Assembly: GCA_963756515.1 (NCBI GenBank)
Contig: CAVWNV010000002.1
Span: forward strand, 248,001-312,000
From: Bog-756 sp963756515
GTDB taxonomy: Bacteria > Actinomycetota > Acidimicrobiia > Acidimicrobiales > RAAP-2
Length of the DNA stretch: 64,000 nucleotides
Direction: 5' to 3'
Of this stretch, positions 44,652-53,475 are shown piece by piece (position 1 is the first letter of the stretch; the number at the start of each line of letters is the position of its first letter). The translations under genes were made by a program, and so were the position numbers. The notes below the pieces were generated by a model. It saw only the letters and a program-made list of their open reading frames with translations, ran no database searches and was not told the origin of the DNA.

Positions 44652-45371
44652 ATGATCGATGTCACCGACGCCACGTTCGAACAGGAAGTCCTCCAACGGT
44701 CCTCCGAGGTCCCGGTGGTGGTGGACCTGTGGGCGCCGTGGTGTGGGCCGTGCCGGACGCTCGGTCCCATCATCGAGCAGGTGATCGAGGCGACCGACGG
44801 GGCAGTCGCCCTGGCCAAGGTGAACGTGGACGAGAACCCGGCCATCTCGGCCAGCTTTCAGGTGCAGTCGATCCCCGCCGTCTTCGCGCTGAAGGACGGG
44901 AAGGTGGTCGACGGTTTCATCGGCGCGTTGCCCGAGCCGGCCGTGGCCGAGTTCGTGGCCAAGCTCACGCCGGCTCCGTCCGAAGCCGACGAGCTGGTGG
45001 CCGAAGGAGAGCGCCTCGGTACCGAGGAGCCCCTCCGCCGGGCCCTCGAACTCCAACCCGATCATGAAGGGGCCATCACCGCCCTGGCCGCGCTGCTCAT
45101 CGCCGGAGGCCAGACCGACGAGGCCATCGCCCTCCTCAACCGCATTCCCGAGACCTCAGAGATCCGGCGCCTTCTGGCCGAGGCCCGCCTGGCCGGCCAG
45201 GAGGTCGATGTGGAGGCCGATGGCGTCGAAGGTCTGCTGGACGGCCTGCTCGACCGGGTCAACGACGACCCCACGGCCCGACAGGAGTTCTTGGACCTGT
45301 TGGAGACCTTGGGACCTGACGATCCCCGGACCTCGGGATACCGGAAGGCGTTGGCCGCTCGCTTGTTCTGA
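44652..45371 (+). CDS. Thioredoxin-domain co-chaperone, YbbN/CnoX-like
   Basis: A 239-residue protein. Residues 1-105 are a thioredoxin domain with active site LWAPWCGPCRTLG; the rest is a tetratricopeptide-like helical tail (LGTEEPLRRALELQPDHEGA; ALLIAGGQTDEAIALLNRIP). This is the YbbN/CnoX plan, a chaperone-redox protein that protects substrates and hands them to GroEL or DnaK. Cytoplasmic. It starts 117 bases from the divergent phosphotransferase gene. Confidence 0.88.
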   Translation: MIDVTDATFEQEVLQRSSEVPVVVDLWAPWCGPCRTLGPIIEQVIEATDGAVALAKVNVDENPAISASFQVQSIPAVFALKDGKVVDGFIGALPEPAVAEFVAKLTPAPSEADELVAEGERLGTEEPLRRALELQPDHEGAITALAALLIAGGQTDEAIALLNRIPETSEIRRLLAEARLAGQEVDVEADGVEGLLDGLLDRVNDDPTARQEFLDLLETLGPDDPRTSGYRKALAARLF

Positions 45372-45398
45372 GGGGCTGCGAGACCGGCTCTCACCGTC

Positions 45399-46319
45399 GT
45401 GCCGACGGCCCCGGAAATTCCTCGGGAGTCGGTTCCCTCCGGTGGAGATAGCGTCACCACCGTGCGTGCCGACCGTCTGAGCCTCGGGGACCGGAGCTTC
45501 GACATCACCGACCGGGCCCTCATCATGGGCATCCTCAACCGCACCCCCGATTCCTTCTACGACAAGGGGGCCACCTTCGCGCTCGACCAGCTCGTGCAGC
45601 GGGCCGAGCAGCTCGTCGACGATGGGGCCGACCTGCTCGATGTGGGCGGTGTCAAAGCCGGACCGGGACCCGCCGTCGACGAGGCGGAGGAGCTCGACCG
45701 GGTCATCCCCGCTCTCGAGGCGCTGCGGGCCCGATTCGACGTCCCCCTGTCAGTCGACACCTGGAGGGCATCGGTGGCCAAAGAGGCATACGCGGTCGGT
45801 GCCGTTGTCGGCAACGACATCAGCGGCTTCGCCGACCCCGAGTATCTGGCCGTGGCGGCGGCGGCCGGGGCCACGGTTGTGGCCACCCACATCCGGCTCG
45901 GTCCCCGGATCCCCGACCCCGAGCCGGTCTACGACGACGTGGTCGAGGCGGTCCGGAGCTACCTGCTCGACCGGGCGTCCAGGGCCATCGCCGCCGGGCT
46001 CCCACCGGATCGCATCGTCCTCGATGCCGGCCTCGACCTGGGCAAGACGGCCCAGCAATCGCTGACGTTGCTGCGGGCCTCGGGGGAGCTCGCCGACCTC
46101 GGCTATCCGCTCCTGCTGTCGGCGTCCAACAAGACGTTTCTGGGGGTGGTGCTCGGCCTCGAGATCGGCGAGCGCCGTGAAGCGTCCCTGGCGGCCACGT
46201 CGATCGGTGCGGCGCTCGGCTGCCGGATCATGCGGGTGCACGATGTCGCAGCCCACCGTCAGGCTTGTGTGACATTGGCCGCCATCGAGTCGGCCCGGCG
46301 GACCCCGGCCGGCCGGTGA
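45399..46319 (+). CDS. FolP2-like dihydropteroate synthase-family protein
   Basis: A 306-residue TIM-barrel protein of the DHPS family. It has MGILNRTPDSFYDKG, but the usual DIGGEST motif is DLLDVGGVKAGPGPAVDEAE and the sulfonamide-region SRKSFIG is SNKTFLG. These are the marks I recall for mycobacterial FolP2, which has been reported to lack DHPS activity. So a role outside folate synthesis is likely. GTG 45399 or GTG 45462 may be the start; the mature fold begins near residue 20. Confidence 0.85.
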   Translation: MPTAPEIPRESVPSGGDSVTTVRADRLSLGDRSFDITDRALIMGILNRTPDSFYDKGATFALDQLVQRAEQLVDDGADLLDVGGVKAGPGPAVDEAEELDRVIPALEALRARFDVPLSVDTWRASVAKEAYAVGAVVGNDISGFADPEYLAVAAAAGATVVATHIRLGPRIPDPEPVYDDVVEAVRSYLLDRASRAIAAGLPPDRIVLDAGLDLGKTAQQSLTLLRASGELADLGYPLLLSASNKTFLGVVLGLEIGERREASLAATSIGAALGCRIMRVHDVAAHRQACVTLAAIESARRTPAGR

Positions 46320-46332
46320 GCGGGACGAGGGT

Positions 46333-47364
46333 ATGAGCGCCACCCGAACGGCCGACGGCGTGGGGTCCTCGGACCGTCCCACCGCGGTCGAACCTTGCTA
46401 TCTGATCCGGGGCACCGACCCCTCCCTGGTGGCCCAGGCGGCCCACGCCCTCACCGCCAGTCTGGTCGGCGGGGGAGACCCGTCTCTCGTAGTCGAGGAG
46501 TTCGGCGGGCCGGGTGTCGAACCGTTCGACGTCGGGGCCGTCATCGATGCCTGCACGACACCCCCGTTCCTGGTCGAGCGCCGGGTGGTCGTGGTGCGCG
46601 ACGTCGGCCAGTTGACACCGGGCGACGCCAAGCGGTTGGTGGAGTACCTGAAGGAACCCCTCGGGACGACAGCCCTGGTCCTGGTGGCCGGGGGCGGGAC
46701 GCCACCTCAGGCCCTGGCCAAGGCGGTGGCCGCGTCCGGACAGGTGGTGAACACCTCGGTCGGGAACGGCCGGGCCCGGTCGGAGTGGTTGGCCGATCAC
46801 CTGCGAGGCGGGCCGGTGCGGCTGGACGGGCCGTCCGCCGCCCTGGTCTCGGAGCACCTGGGCGAGGACCTGGGCCGACTGGAAGGGCTGCTGGACACGC
46901 TGGCCGCCGCCTACGGGCCCGGGGCATCCGTGACCGTCGACGACCTCGAGCCCTTCCTGGGTTCGGCCGGTGCCCTGGCCCCGTGGGATCTCACCGACGC
47001 CATCGACGCCGGCAAGACGGCCCGGGCGTTGGGGGTACTCCACCGCATGCTCGCCTCGCCGGACTCGCATCCGCTCCGGGTGCTGTCCGTGCTGCACAGC
47101 CACTACCGCAAGATGCTCCTGCTGGACGGGTCCGGGGTGAACTCGCCCGAGGCGGCGGCCCAGGTCCTGGGGCTCAAGAGCGCGTTCCCGGCCAAGAAGG
47201 CGCTGGCCGAGTCGCGCCGGTTGGGGATCGAGCGCATCGCCCGGGCCGTCCGGCTGGTGGCCCGGGCCGACCTCGACGTCCGGGGAGTGACGGCGCTGCC
47301 GCCCGAGGCCGTACTGGAGGTGCTGGTGGCCCGGCTCTGCCGACTGGCGTCCGCCGGGCGGTAG
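46333..47364 (+). CDS. holA: DNA polymerase III delta subunit
   Basis: A 343-residue clamp-loader delta subunit, which opens the beta ring. The recognisable parts are CYLIRGTDPSLVAQAAHALT, PPFLVERRVVVVRDVGQLTP, LAPWDLTDAIDAGKTARALG and LRVLSVLHSHYRKMLLLDGS, with a C-terminal helical domain. The length and order fit HolA. It follows the FolP2-like gene by 13 bases. Confidence 0.87.
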   Translation: MSATRTADGVGSSDRPTAVEPCYLIRGTDPSLVAQAAHALTASLVGGGDPSLVVEEFGGPGVEPFDVGAVIDACTTPPFLVERRVVVVRDVGQLTPGDAKRLVEYLKEPLGTTALVLVAGGGTPPQALAKAVAASGQVVNTSVGNGRARSEWLADHLRGGPVRLDGPSAALVSEHLGEDLGRLEGLLDTLAAAYGPGASVTVDDLEPFLGSAGALAPWDLTDAIDAGKTARALGVLHRMLASPDSHPLRVLSVLHSHYRKMLLLDGSGVNSPEAAAQVLGLKSAFPAKKALAESRRLGIERIARAVRLVARADLDVRGVTALPPEAVLEVLVARLCRLASAGR

Positions 47365-47399
47365 CCGCGTCCGGGTGGACGGGGCCACCGCCCGGCTTT
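47353..47399. terminator. Bidirectional terminator between convergent genes
   Basis: GCCGGGCGGT (47353-47362) and ACCGCCCGGC (47387-47396) form a perfect 10-bp stem followed by TTT on the plus strand. It overlaps the holA stop and serves the convergent gene at 47399 as well. Confidence 0.7.
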
Positions 47400-48067
47400 C
47401 AACTGGCGACCGAGTCCCGCGACTGGCTGCCGGCGTCGGCGACGTTCTCGGTCCAGTGGAACCCGTCCCAGTAGCGGAACTGGTGACGGCCGGTGGGGTC
47501 GGCCTTCCATCCGGCCGGGACGGTGGGCGTGGCATCCTCGCTCTCGTTCAGGCTGGTCCGTTGCCGGGGGCGGTAGGCGCGGGCCAGGCCGATGGAATGG
47601 AGAGCGGTGCGGGTGGCTGTCCCGGTCCCACCGCTGCTGAAGAAGGTCTCCGACACCTCGTAGATGGGGGCCTCCACGATCGGCTCATCCCAGGGACTGG
47701 CGGCCGTTCCTCTGATCTCACCGAAGCTGCCGAGCCCCACCGGTGCCGCGACATGACCGGCGGGCAAGCCGTCCTCTCGTGGTTCGGCGGCTTCCTCGCC
47801 GAATCGCTCGAAGGGCAGACTGGCGGCCCGGCCGGCGGCAGCGATGGGTGACACCTTCGGTCGTCCCTTGAAGACGTAGAGGGCGACGCCGACGATGGGC
47901 ACCAGCACCACCAGAATGAGGTAGGCCGTCTTGCTCTCCTGGGCCCGCTTCCACGCCCACCCCGGTTGACGTATGAGGTCGACGGCTCCGACGATCATCG
48001 AGATGCCGACGATCAGCCCTACCAGTTCGAGCGAGAACACGCTCGGTCCTGCAATCTCTCCACTCAT
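47399..48067 (-). CDS. PLDc_N-type membrane protein with DUF2510
   Basis: A 222-residue membrane protein. Two helices at the N-terminus (LELVGLIVGISMIVGAVDLI; TAYLILVVLVPIVGVALYVF) separated by WAWKRAQESK are the PLDc_N type, and the C-terminal 40 residues are a DUF2510 segment (PAGWKADPTGRHQFRYWDGF). The middle is a disordered acidic/Pro region. Role unknown. ATG 48067 has AGGAGG eight bases upstream, which decides the start. Confidence 0.78.
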   Translation of the reverse strand: MSGEIAGPSVFSLELVGLIVGISMIVGAVDLIRQPGWAWKRAQESKTAYLILVVLVPIVGVALYVFKGRPKVSPIAAAGRAASLPFERFGEEAAEPREDGLPAGHVAAPVGLGSFGEIRGTAASPWDEPIVEAPIYEVSETFFSSGGTGTATRTALHSIGLARAYRPRQRTSLNESEDATPTVPAGWKADPTGRHQFRYWDGFHWTENVADAGSQSRDSVAS

Positions 48068-48285
48068 GTCTACTGCCTCCTGTTGTCCCAATTGCGCTTG
48101 TTGGTGGGCATCGCCCCGGAGGCTCTCCGTCGGTGGGTCTCCTGCGGTACCACTGGTTTCCTGCTCGGCCGGACCGTTGGTGGCCCGACGTTGATGCGAG
48201 TGCGCAATGGGAATAATGGTGAGGCTGTAGCACTCTGAAGTATCACTCTTAGTGTTGATCAAAACGCGAACAGTAGTCAAGATGT
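48068..48285 (-). promoter_or_regulatory. AT-rich promoter region
   Basis: A stretch of lower GC (about 48190-48290) on the minus strand has TTGACT near 48280 and several TAAG/TGATAC words, and probably holds the promoter of the 47399-48067 gene. Exact elements cannot be fixed by eye. No gene is seen in these 218 bases. Confidence 0.35.
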
Positions 48286-51200
48286 TTACCGGAAATCTCG
48301 CGACGTCGGCACCGGGCCCAGTTCGAGGGAGTCGAACCGCTCGGCCACCAGAGTCATCGACCCTTCGGACCGTTCGATCCTGCCGCGGACCAGCAGGGCC
48401 GGACACGATCTGGCCACCGGCTTCCACCGGACCCAGGCGCCGCGGGAGCACACGACGTTGACCATGCCGGTCTCGTCCTCGAGGTTCAAGAAGACCGCCC
48501 CGTGAGCGCTCTCGGGCTGTTGGCGGTGGGTCACCACACCTCCGACGGTGATCCGGTCCCCGGCCGGCCTCGACCGGAGTGTCGCCGCGGCCAGTACGCC
48601 TCTTCGGGTCAGCCCGTCGCGAGCCAACTCCATGGCCGTGGTGTCCGGCGTCATCCCGAGCGACCACAGGTCGTCGGCCACCTCCTCCCACTGGGTGGGG
48701 GGAGGCAGGGCCGGTGGATCCGATCCGGTGACCACGCCCGGGAGCCGATCAGGGGTGGCCTGGGAGGCTGCTCCCGCCCCCCACACCAGCGATCGTCGGC
48801 TCCGCCCGGCTCGCCCCACCCGCTCTTGTCCCAGGGCGCCGGCTGTCCCCATGCCGTCCAGGGCGCCGGCGGTCCCCAGGGCTTCCAGCTGGGCCCGGGT
48901 GACGCCGGCCCGGCGCACCAGGTCCTCCATGCTGGACCAGGGCCCTCCCTCGGCGATCCTTGTCGCCGTCTCGGTCCCGATACCGCGCACCGAGGACAGC
49001 CCGAGCCGCACCACCGGACGCCCCGACCGGGTTCCCTCGTCGTGCTCGAGGCCGGCGTGGGGCCGGCCGGCGTTCACATCCGGACGCCGGACCGCCACCC
49101 CGTGACGTTTGGCGTCGGCCACCAGACTCTGGGGGGACCAGAATCCCATGGGTTGGGCGTTCAACAGTCCGGCGGTGAACGCCGCGGGGTAGTGCACCTT
49201 GCACCAGGCGGTGGAGTACACCAGGTGGGCGAAGGCCACGGAATGACTTTCGGGGAAGCCGAAGTTGGCGAAGGCAGCCAGCGCCGCGTAAACCTGCTCG
49301 GACACCTCGGTGGAGACCCCCCGGGCGGCCATGCCGGCGAACAGCCGGTCACGCAGCCGGGCCATCCGTTCGCCCGACCGCTTGGCGCTCATGGCCTGGC
49401 GCAGCTCGTCTGCCTCGGTGGGGGTGAACCCGGCCACGTCGATGGCGATCTGCATCAGTTGTTCCTGAAAGAGAGGCACCCCGAGGGTGCGCTCCAGGGC
49501 CGGCTGCAGCAGTGGGTGGAGATAGGTGACCGGCTCGGATCCGTTGCGCCGCCGGATGTAGGGGTGGACGGCGTGCCCTTGGATGGGACCGGGTCGGATC
49601 AGGGCCACCTCGATGGCCAGGTCGTAGAAGCAACGGGGCTGGACGCGGGGGAGGGTGTTCATCTGAGCCCGTGACTCGACCTGGAACACCCCGACGGTGT
49701 CGGCCCGGCACAACAGGTCGTAGACGGCCGGGTCCTGGTCGAGATGGGCCAGATCGATGGTCACCTGGTGGAACTGGTCCACCAGGTCCACCATGTGGTG
49801 TAGCGCGGTCAACATACCCAGCCCGAGCAGGTCGAACTTGACCAGCCCGGCCGCGGCACAGTCGTCCTTGTCCCACTGCAGCACGCTGCGCCCGGGCATC
49901 CGACCCCACTCGACGGGGCAGACCTCGACCACCGGGCGGTCACAGATGACCATGCCCCCCGAGTGGATGCCGAGGTGGCGCGGGAAGTCGATCAGCTCGG
50001 TGGCCAGATCCTTGACCAACGGCGGCAGGTCGTCCCGTTGGTCGAACGGCTCGCCGCGATCCACCGATTTCGACCAGGCGTCCACCTCCTCGGCGCCGTG
50101 CCCGAGGGCCTTGCCCAGGTCGCGCAGCGCCGAGCGCGAGCGGTAGGTGATGACGTTGGCCACCTGGGCGGCGTGCAGCCGGCCGTAGCGCTCGTAGACG
50201 TACTGGATGACCTCCTCACGCCGGCCGGACTCGATGTCGACGTCGATGTCCGGCGGCCCGTCACGGGCCGGGGAGAGGAAGCGTTCGAACAGCAGTCCGA
50301 GGGAGACGGCGTCGACGTTGGTGATGCCGAGGGCATAACAGACCGCCGAGGTGGCAGCCGAGCCCCGACCCTGGCAGAAGATGTCCTGCTCCTTGCAGAA
50401 TCTGACGATGTCCCACACGGTGAGGAAGTAACCAGGGAACCCGAGCTCCCCGATGATGGTCAGCTCGCGGTCGAGTTGGTCCCAGGCTCCGGGCACCCGC
50501 TCGGCCTTCCGGGGGCCGTACCGCCCGACGGCGCCCTGCCGGACCAACTCGACCAGCCAGGTCTGTTCGGTGTGTCCGTCCGGCACCGGAAAGTCGGGTA
50601 GCCGTGGCGCCACCAGGCGGAGGTCGAACGTGCACCCGGCAGCGATCTCGGCGGCCTGGTCGACCACCCCGGGCCACCGGGCGAACCGCCGGCGCTGCTC
50701 GGCCTCTCCCCGTAGGCAGGCGGTGGCCGACGGGGGGAGCCATCCCTCGAGGTCGGTGAGGGTGCGCCGTGCCCGTACCGCGGCCAGGGCGGTACTGAGG
50801 GGGAACCGGGCCGGCGTGGCGTAGTGCACGTTGTTGGTGGCCACCGGGGTCACACCCCGCTCGGTGGCCAGCAGGGCCAGGGCATCGTTGCGGGTGGCGT
50901 CGATCGGGTTGCCGTGATCCCACAGTTCGACGGCCAGGTTGTGACGGCCGAACCGTCCGATCAGGTGGTCGAGGACGCGTACCGCCGCCGCCGGACCTCC
51001 GGTGGTGAGGGCGGCGGCCAGCGCTCCCTTGCGGCACCCGGTGAGGACGTGCCAGTGCCCGCCGTGGTGGTCGGACAGCGCGTCGAGGGTGATGACCGGC
51101 TTTCCCTTCTCCCCCCCGGCCAGATGGGCTTCGGCGATGACCCGACTGAGGCGGGCGTAGCCCTCGGGGTCCCGGGCCAGCACGACCAGGTGGGTTCCCT

Positions 51201-51480
51201 CGGGGTCGGCCACTCCGGTGCGGGTCCCGGCCGGGGCCACCCCGGTGCGGGTCCCGGCCGGGGCCACCCCGGTGATGGTGAGCTCGGCGCCGAAGACGGT
51301 GGGCAGACCGAAGGACCGGGCCGCTTCGGCGAAGCGGACCACGCCGTAGAGACCGTTGTGGTCGGTCAGGGCCAGGGCGGACAGGCCGAGTCGGGCCGCT
51401 CCTGCGGCCAGCTCCTCGGGATGGCTGGCGCCGTCGAGGAAGGAGAAGTTGGAGTGGGCGTGCAGCTCGGCGTAGGCCAT
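48286..51480 (-). CDS. dnaE2: Error-prone DNA polymerase III alpha, DnaE2
   Basis: A 1064-residue C-family polymerase used for damage-tolerant mutagenic synthesis. The PHP domain starts MAYAELHAHSNFSFLDGASH. The catalytic acids are in GPPDIDVDIESGRREEVIQY, and DLLGLGMLTALHHMVDLVD and GVPLFQEQLMQIAIDVAGFT are diagnostic. The C-terminal OB part ends SRDFR, as in other DnaE2s. It lacks the tau-binding extension of DnaE1. It lies 18 bases after imuB in the imuA'-imuB-dnaE2 operon. A tandem 9-residue duplication occurs in the PHP part. Confidence 0.95.
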   Translation of the reverse strand: MAYAELHAHSNFSFLDGASHPEELAAGAARLGLSALALTDHNGLYGVVRFAEAARSFGLPTVFGAELTITGVAPAGTRTGVAPAGTRTGVADPEGTHLVVLARDPEGYARLSRVIAEAHLAGGEKGKPVITLDALSDHHGGHWHVLTGCRKGALAAALTTGGPAAAVRVLDHLIGRFGRHNLAVELWDHGNPIDATRNDALALLATERGVTPVATNNVHYATPARFPLSTALAAVRARRTLTDLEGWLPPSATACLRGEAEQRRRFARWPGVVDQAAEIAAGCTFDLRLVAPRLPDFPVPDGHTEQTWLVELVRQGAVGRYGPRKAERVPGAWDQLDRELTIIGELGFPGYFLTVWDIVRFCKEQDIFCQGRGSAATSAVCYALGITNVDAVSLGLLFERFLSPARDGPPDIDVDIESGRREEVIQYVYERYGRLHAAQVANVITYRSRSALRDLGKALGHGAEEVDAWSKSVDRGEPFDQRDDLPPLVKDLATELIDFPRHLGIHSGGMVICDRPVVEVCPVEWGRMPGRSVLQWDKDDCAAAGLVKFDLLGLGMLTALHHMVDLVDQFHQVTIDLAHLDQDPAVYDLLCRADTVGVFQVESRAQMNTLPRVQPRCFYDLAIEVALIRPGPIQGHAVHPYIRRRNGSEPVTYLHPLLQPALERTLGVPLFQEQLMQIAIDVAGFTPTEADELRQAMSAKRSGERMARLRDRLFAGMAARGVSTEVSEQVYAALAAFANFGFPESHSVAFAHLVYSTAWCKVHYPAAFTAGLLNAQPMGFWSPQSLVADAKRHGVAVRRPDVNAGRPHAGLEHDEGTRSGRPVVRLGLSSVRGIGTETATRIAEGGPWSSMEDLVRRAGVTRAQLEALGTAGALDGMGTAGALGQERVGRAGRSRRSLVWGAGAASQATPDRLPGVVTGSDPPALPPPTQWEEVADDLWSLGMTPDTTAMELARDGLTRRGVLAAATLRSRPAGDRITVGGVVTHRQQPESAHGAVFLNLEDETGMVNVVCSRGAWVRWKPVARSCPALLVRGRIERSEGSMTLVAERFDSLELGPVPTSRDFR
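51215..51268. repeat. Perfect 27-bp tandem duplication in dnaE2
   Basis: Two identical 27-base copies (51215-51241 and 51242-51268), beginning CCGGTGCGGGTCCCGG, encode TGVAPAGTR twice. It looks like a recent slippage event and keeps the frame. Confidence 0.88.
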
Positions 51481-51498
51481 GTCGGTCGGATGCTCGGG

Positions 51499-52584
51499 CT
51501 ATCCGTAGGTGGCTTCGACCCACCAGCGGCCCCGTTCGGCCAGCAGCAGGTGGGCGGCCGGCCCGATGACCGTCTGCAGGCGGGCGCTCCTGCGGCGGGA
51601 CCTCGACCACCATCGTTCGTCCGATGGCCACGGCCCGGCCCAGGCGGTCACTGACGACCACGGCCCCCGTTCCACCGACAGACGGCAGGGAACGCCGGTG
51701 AGAAGCCCCCGTGCCGACACCGCGAGCGGCTCCCCGTCGGCGTCGACCAGTTCGGCCGGCAGGGGAGCGGGGTACACGACTGCCGGTGCCGGCGGAGGGA
51801 TCTGGCCGGGCCATGGGCCACCGACGACGCCGTCACCGTGGGTGGCCCGGGCGCTCCAGGTCACGAAGCGGGCTCGCTGGGCCGGCCCGCGGCCTCCTTG
51901 GAGATGGGCCGTTACCACCTGGTCCGGACCGAGGAGGTCCTGGACGGCGGTGAGGGCCCGGCCGGCCCGGGCATCGGTGTCGCTGACCCCGCCCCAGAAC
52001 CCGGACTGACCGGCCTCGGTGCCGGCGCCGGCACCGTTGCCCCGGCCTGGCGACCGCCGGCCGACAGCGGCCTGGTGCAGGTCACCCAACTCTCCGCTCC
52101 GAGCCCGGGCCACGCGGTGGCCGGCGACTCCGTCCGACCCGAATCGGCCCAGAACATGGGGCTCGGGGAGGGCGGCGAAGTCACCGAGGGTGCGGATGCC
52201 CAACCGATCCAGCAGTTCGGCCAACTCGGGCTGACCCAGGACGCCGACCGAGAAGGGAGCCAGAAAGTCGGCGGTCCCCCCGGCGGGGACGACGAGACCG
52301 GCCCGGGCGGCGAGCACCGCGGCGAACAGACCGTCAGCCACACCGACCTCGACGGTGGTGATGGCCGAGACGGCCTCGGTCATCGACCGGACCAGTGGAC
52401 CCTCGCCGCCGAAGTACCGGGCCGGCCCGCGGGCGGGGAGCGAACAGATACCGGAACGCACCGTGGTGACCCACGGGCAGTAGGCCTCGACGGCCTCGAC
52501 CACCCGGGTGAACAGTCGGAGCGCGTCACCGCCCTCGTCCTCGTCGAGCAGGTCGGGGCAGCGCACCACCACGAGTCGGTTCAT
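51499..52584 (-). CDS. imuB: ImuB, Y-family mutasome adaptor, short form
   Basis: A 361-residue inactive Y-family polymerase relative that connects DnaE2 to the beta clamp. The N-terminal region has LVVVRCPDLLDEDEGGDAL with no catalytic acids, then EVGVADGLFAAVLAARAGLV and the helix-hairpin-helix part LLDRLGIRTLGDFAALPEP. After this the protein goes almost directly to QSGFWGG (residue 193, a degenerate clamp-binding QxxLWG) and the C-terminal domain (GPDQVVTAHLQGGRGPAQRA). The little-finger domain that should lie between appears to be missing, which explains the short length. ATGA overlap with imuA'. Confidence 0.85.
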   Translation of the reverse strand: MNRLVVVRCPDLLDEDEGGDALRLFTRVVEAVEAYCPWVTTVRSGICSLPARGPARYFGGEGPLVRSMTEAVSAITTVEVGVADGLFAAVLAARAGLVVPAGGTADFLAPFSVGVLGQPELAELLDRLGIRTLGDFAALPEPHVLGRFGSDGVAGHRVARARSGELGDLHQAAVGRRSPGRGNGAGAGTEAGQSGFWGGVSDTDARAGRALTAVQDLLGPDQVVTAHLQGGRGPAQRARFVTWSARATHGDGVVGGPWPGQIPPPAPAVVYPAPLPAELVDADGEPLAVSARGLLTGVPCRLSVERGPWSSVTAWAGPWPSDERWWSRSRRRSARLQTVIGPAAHLLLAERGRWWVEATYG

Positions 52585-53375
52585 GCCGGTCCCACCGGTC
52601 CCACCGGTTCCACCGAGTCGGCCTCGACCACGGGCCCGGAGGGGGACGGGAGCCACAACTGGTGGTGGCGGGGGCGTGCCGCCGACCGGCGGCCGGTAGC
52701 GGTCACCGTCATCCGCCGTCGCGACAGGAACCCCTCGCCGGTCCCGACGCCGTCCCAGTGTGCCCCGTCGACGCTCAGGCACAGGTCGGGAGGGTCGGGC
52801 CATCCGGCCCGACCCGGCACCACTACCAGGACGGACCGGCGCTCCCTGGTCCGGGCCACCAGCCTGCGGGCCATGGCCTGACGGGGTGGGAACGGGGGGC
52901 AGAGAACCACCAGGTCCAAACCGTCGATCAAGGTCGCGGTGGCTTCCGCCCAGGCCACGTCGGGGTGGGGGATCACGACCAGTCGGGCCAGGTCGATGCC
53001 GGCTTCGTGCGCGGCGACCGCACCCAGGCTGTCCAACCCGACCAGCGCGCACCACGATCCGCCCCCAGATGCCGCGGCGAGGAGGGCCAGTGCCATGCTG
53101 ACACTGCCATCGGCCGCCCGGTCCATGTCGGTGCCCCGACCCGGTCCGCGGACCACGATGGTGGTCCCCCGACGCAGGCTGCCGTCCGGGAACAGATCAC
53201 TGAGGGGCGGGGCCACCGGCAGCAAGCGGGTCTGGCTCGAGGAGACGGGCCGTGTGCGCTCGGCCAGCAGGGCCAGGGCCGCCAGGTCCCGCTGGCGGTC
53301 CAGTCTCCGGGCCGGGAGCGTCCCTTCCGGGCCTTGGGCATCCGCGCCACGAGAGTGGGGAGGTGCTACGAACAT
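52581..53375 (-). CDS. imuA: ImuA', RecA-like mutasome protein
   Basis: A 264-residue RecA-fold accessory protein of the ImuA'/ImuA group, which binds RecA and ImuB. The chain has PVAPPLSDLFPDGSLRRGTT, IVVRGPGRGTDMDRAADGSV and SWCALVGLDSLGAVAAHEAG; the Walker-A loop is degenerate. It is the first gene of the SOS mutasome operon. The ATG at 53375 lies inside the LexA box, so the message may be leaderless; no other Met is available before the RecA fold. Confidence 0.85.
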   Translation of the reverse strand: MFVAPPHSRGADAQGPEGTLPARRLDRQRDLAALALLAERTRPVSSSQTRLLPVAPPLSDLFPDGSLRRGTTIVVRGPGRGTDMDRAADGSVSMALALLAAASGGGSWCALVGLDSLGAVAAHEAGIDLARLVVIPHPDVAWAEATATLIDGLDLVVLCPPFPPRQAMARRLVARTRERRSVLVVVPGRAGWPDPPDLCLSVDGAHWDGVGTGEGFLSRRRMTVTATGRRSAARPRHHQLWLPSPSGPVVEADSVEPVGPVGPA

Positions 53376-53382
53376 ATGTTCG
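53369..53382. promoter_or_regulatory. LexA (SOS) box overlapping the imuA' start
   Basis: CGAACATATGTTCG is a perfect palindrome matching the actinobacterial/Bacillus-type LexA consensus CGAACRNRYGTTCG. The imuA' ATG on the minus strand is the ATG at its centre, so repression would block both initiation and the start of transcription. Confidence 0.88.
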
Positions 53383-53475
53383 ATAGTACTGATCCGGTGG
53401 GCGGTCTGCCCAGCCCGCCCGGATCGGACCCGGGCGACTCCCCCCGACCCGTATTTCCGGACCGCCCGGGGTGCC

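Noticed and set aside
43473..45065. A 530-codon reading of the phosphotransferase
   Set aside because: The extra N-terminus runs through the divergent thioredoxin gene; ATG 44534 gives the family start.
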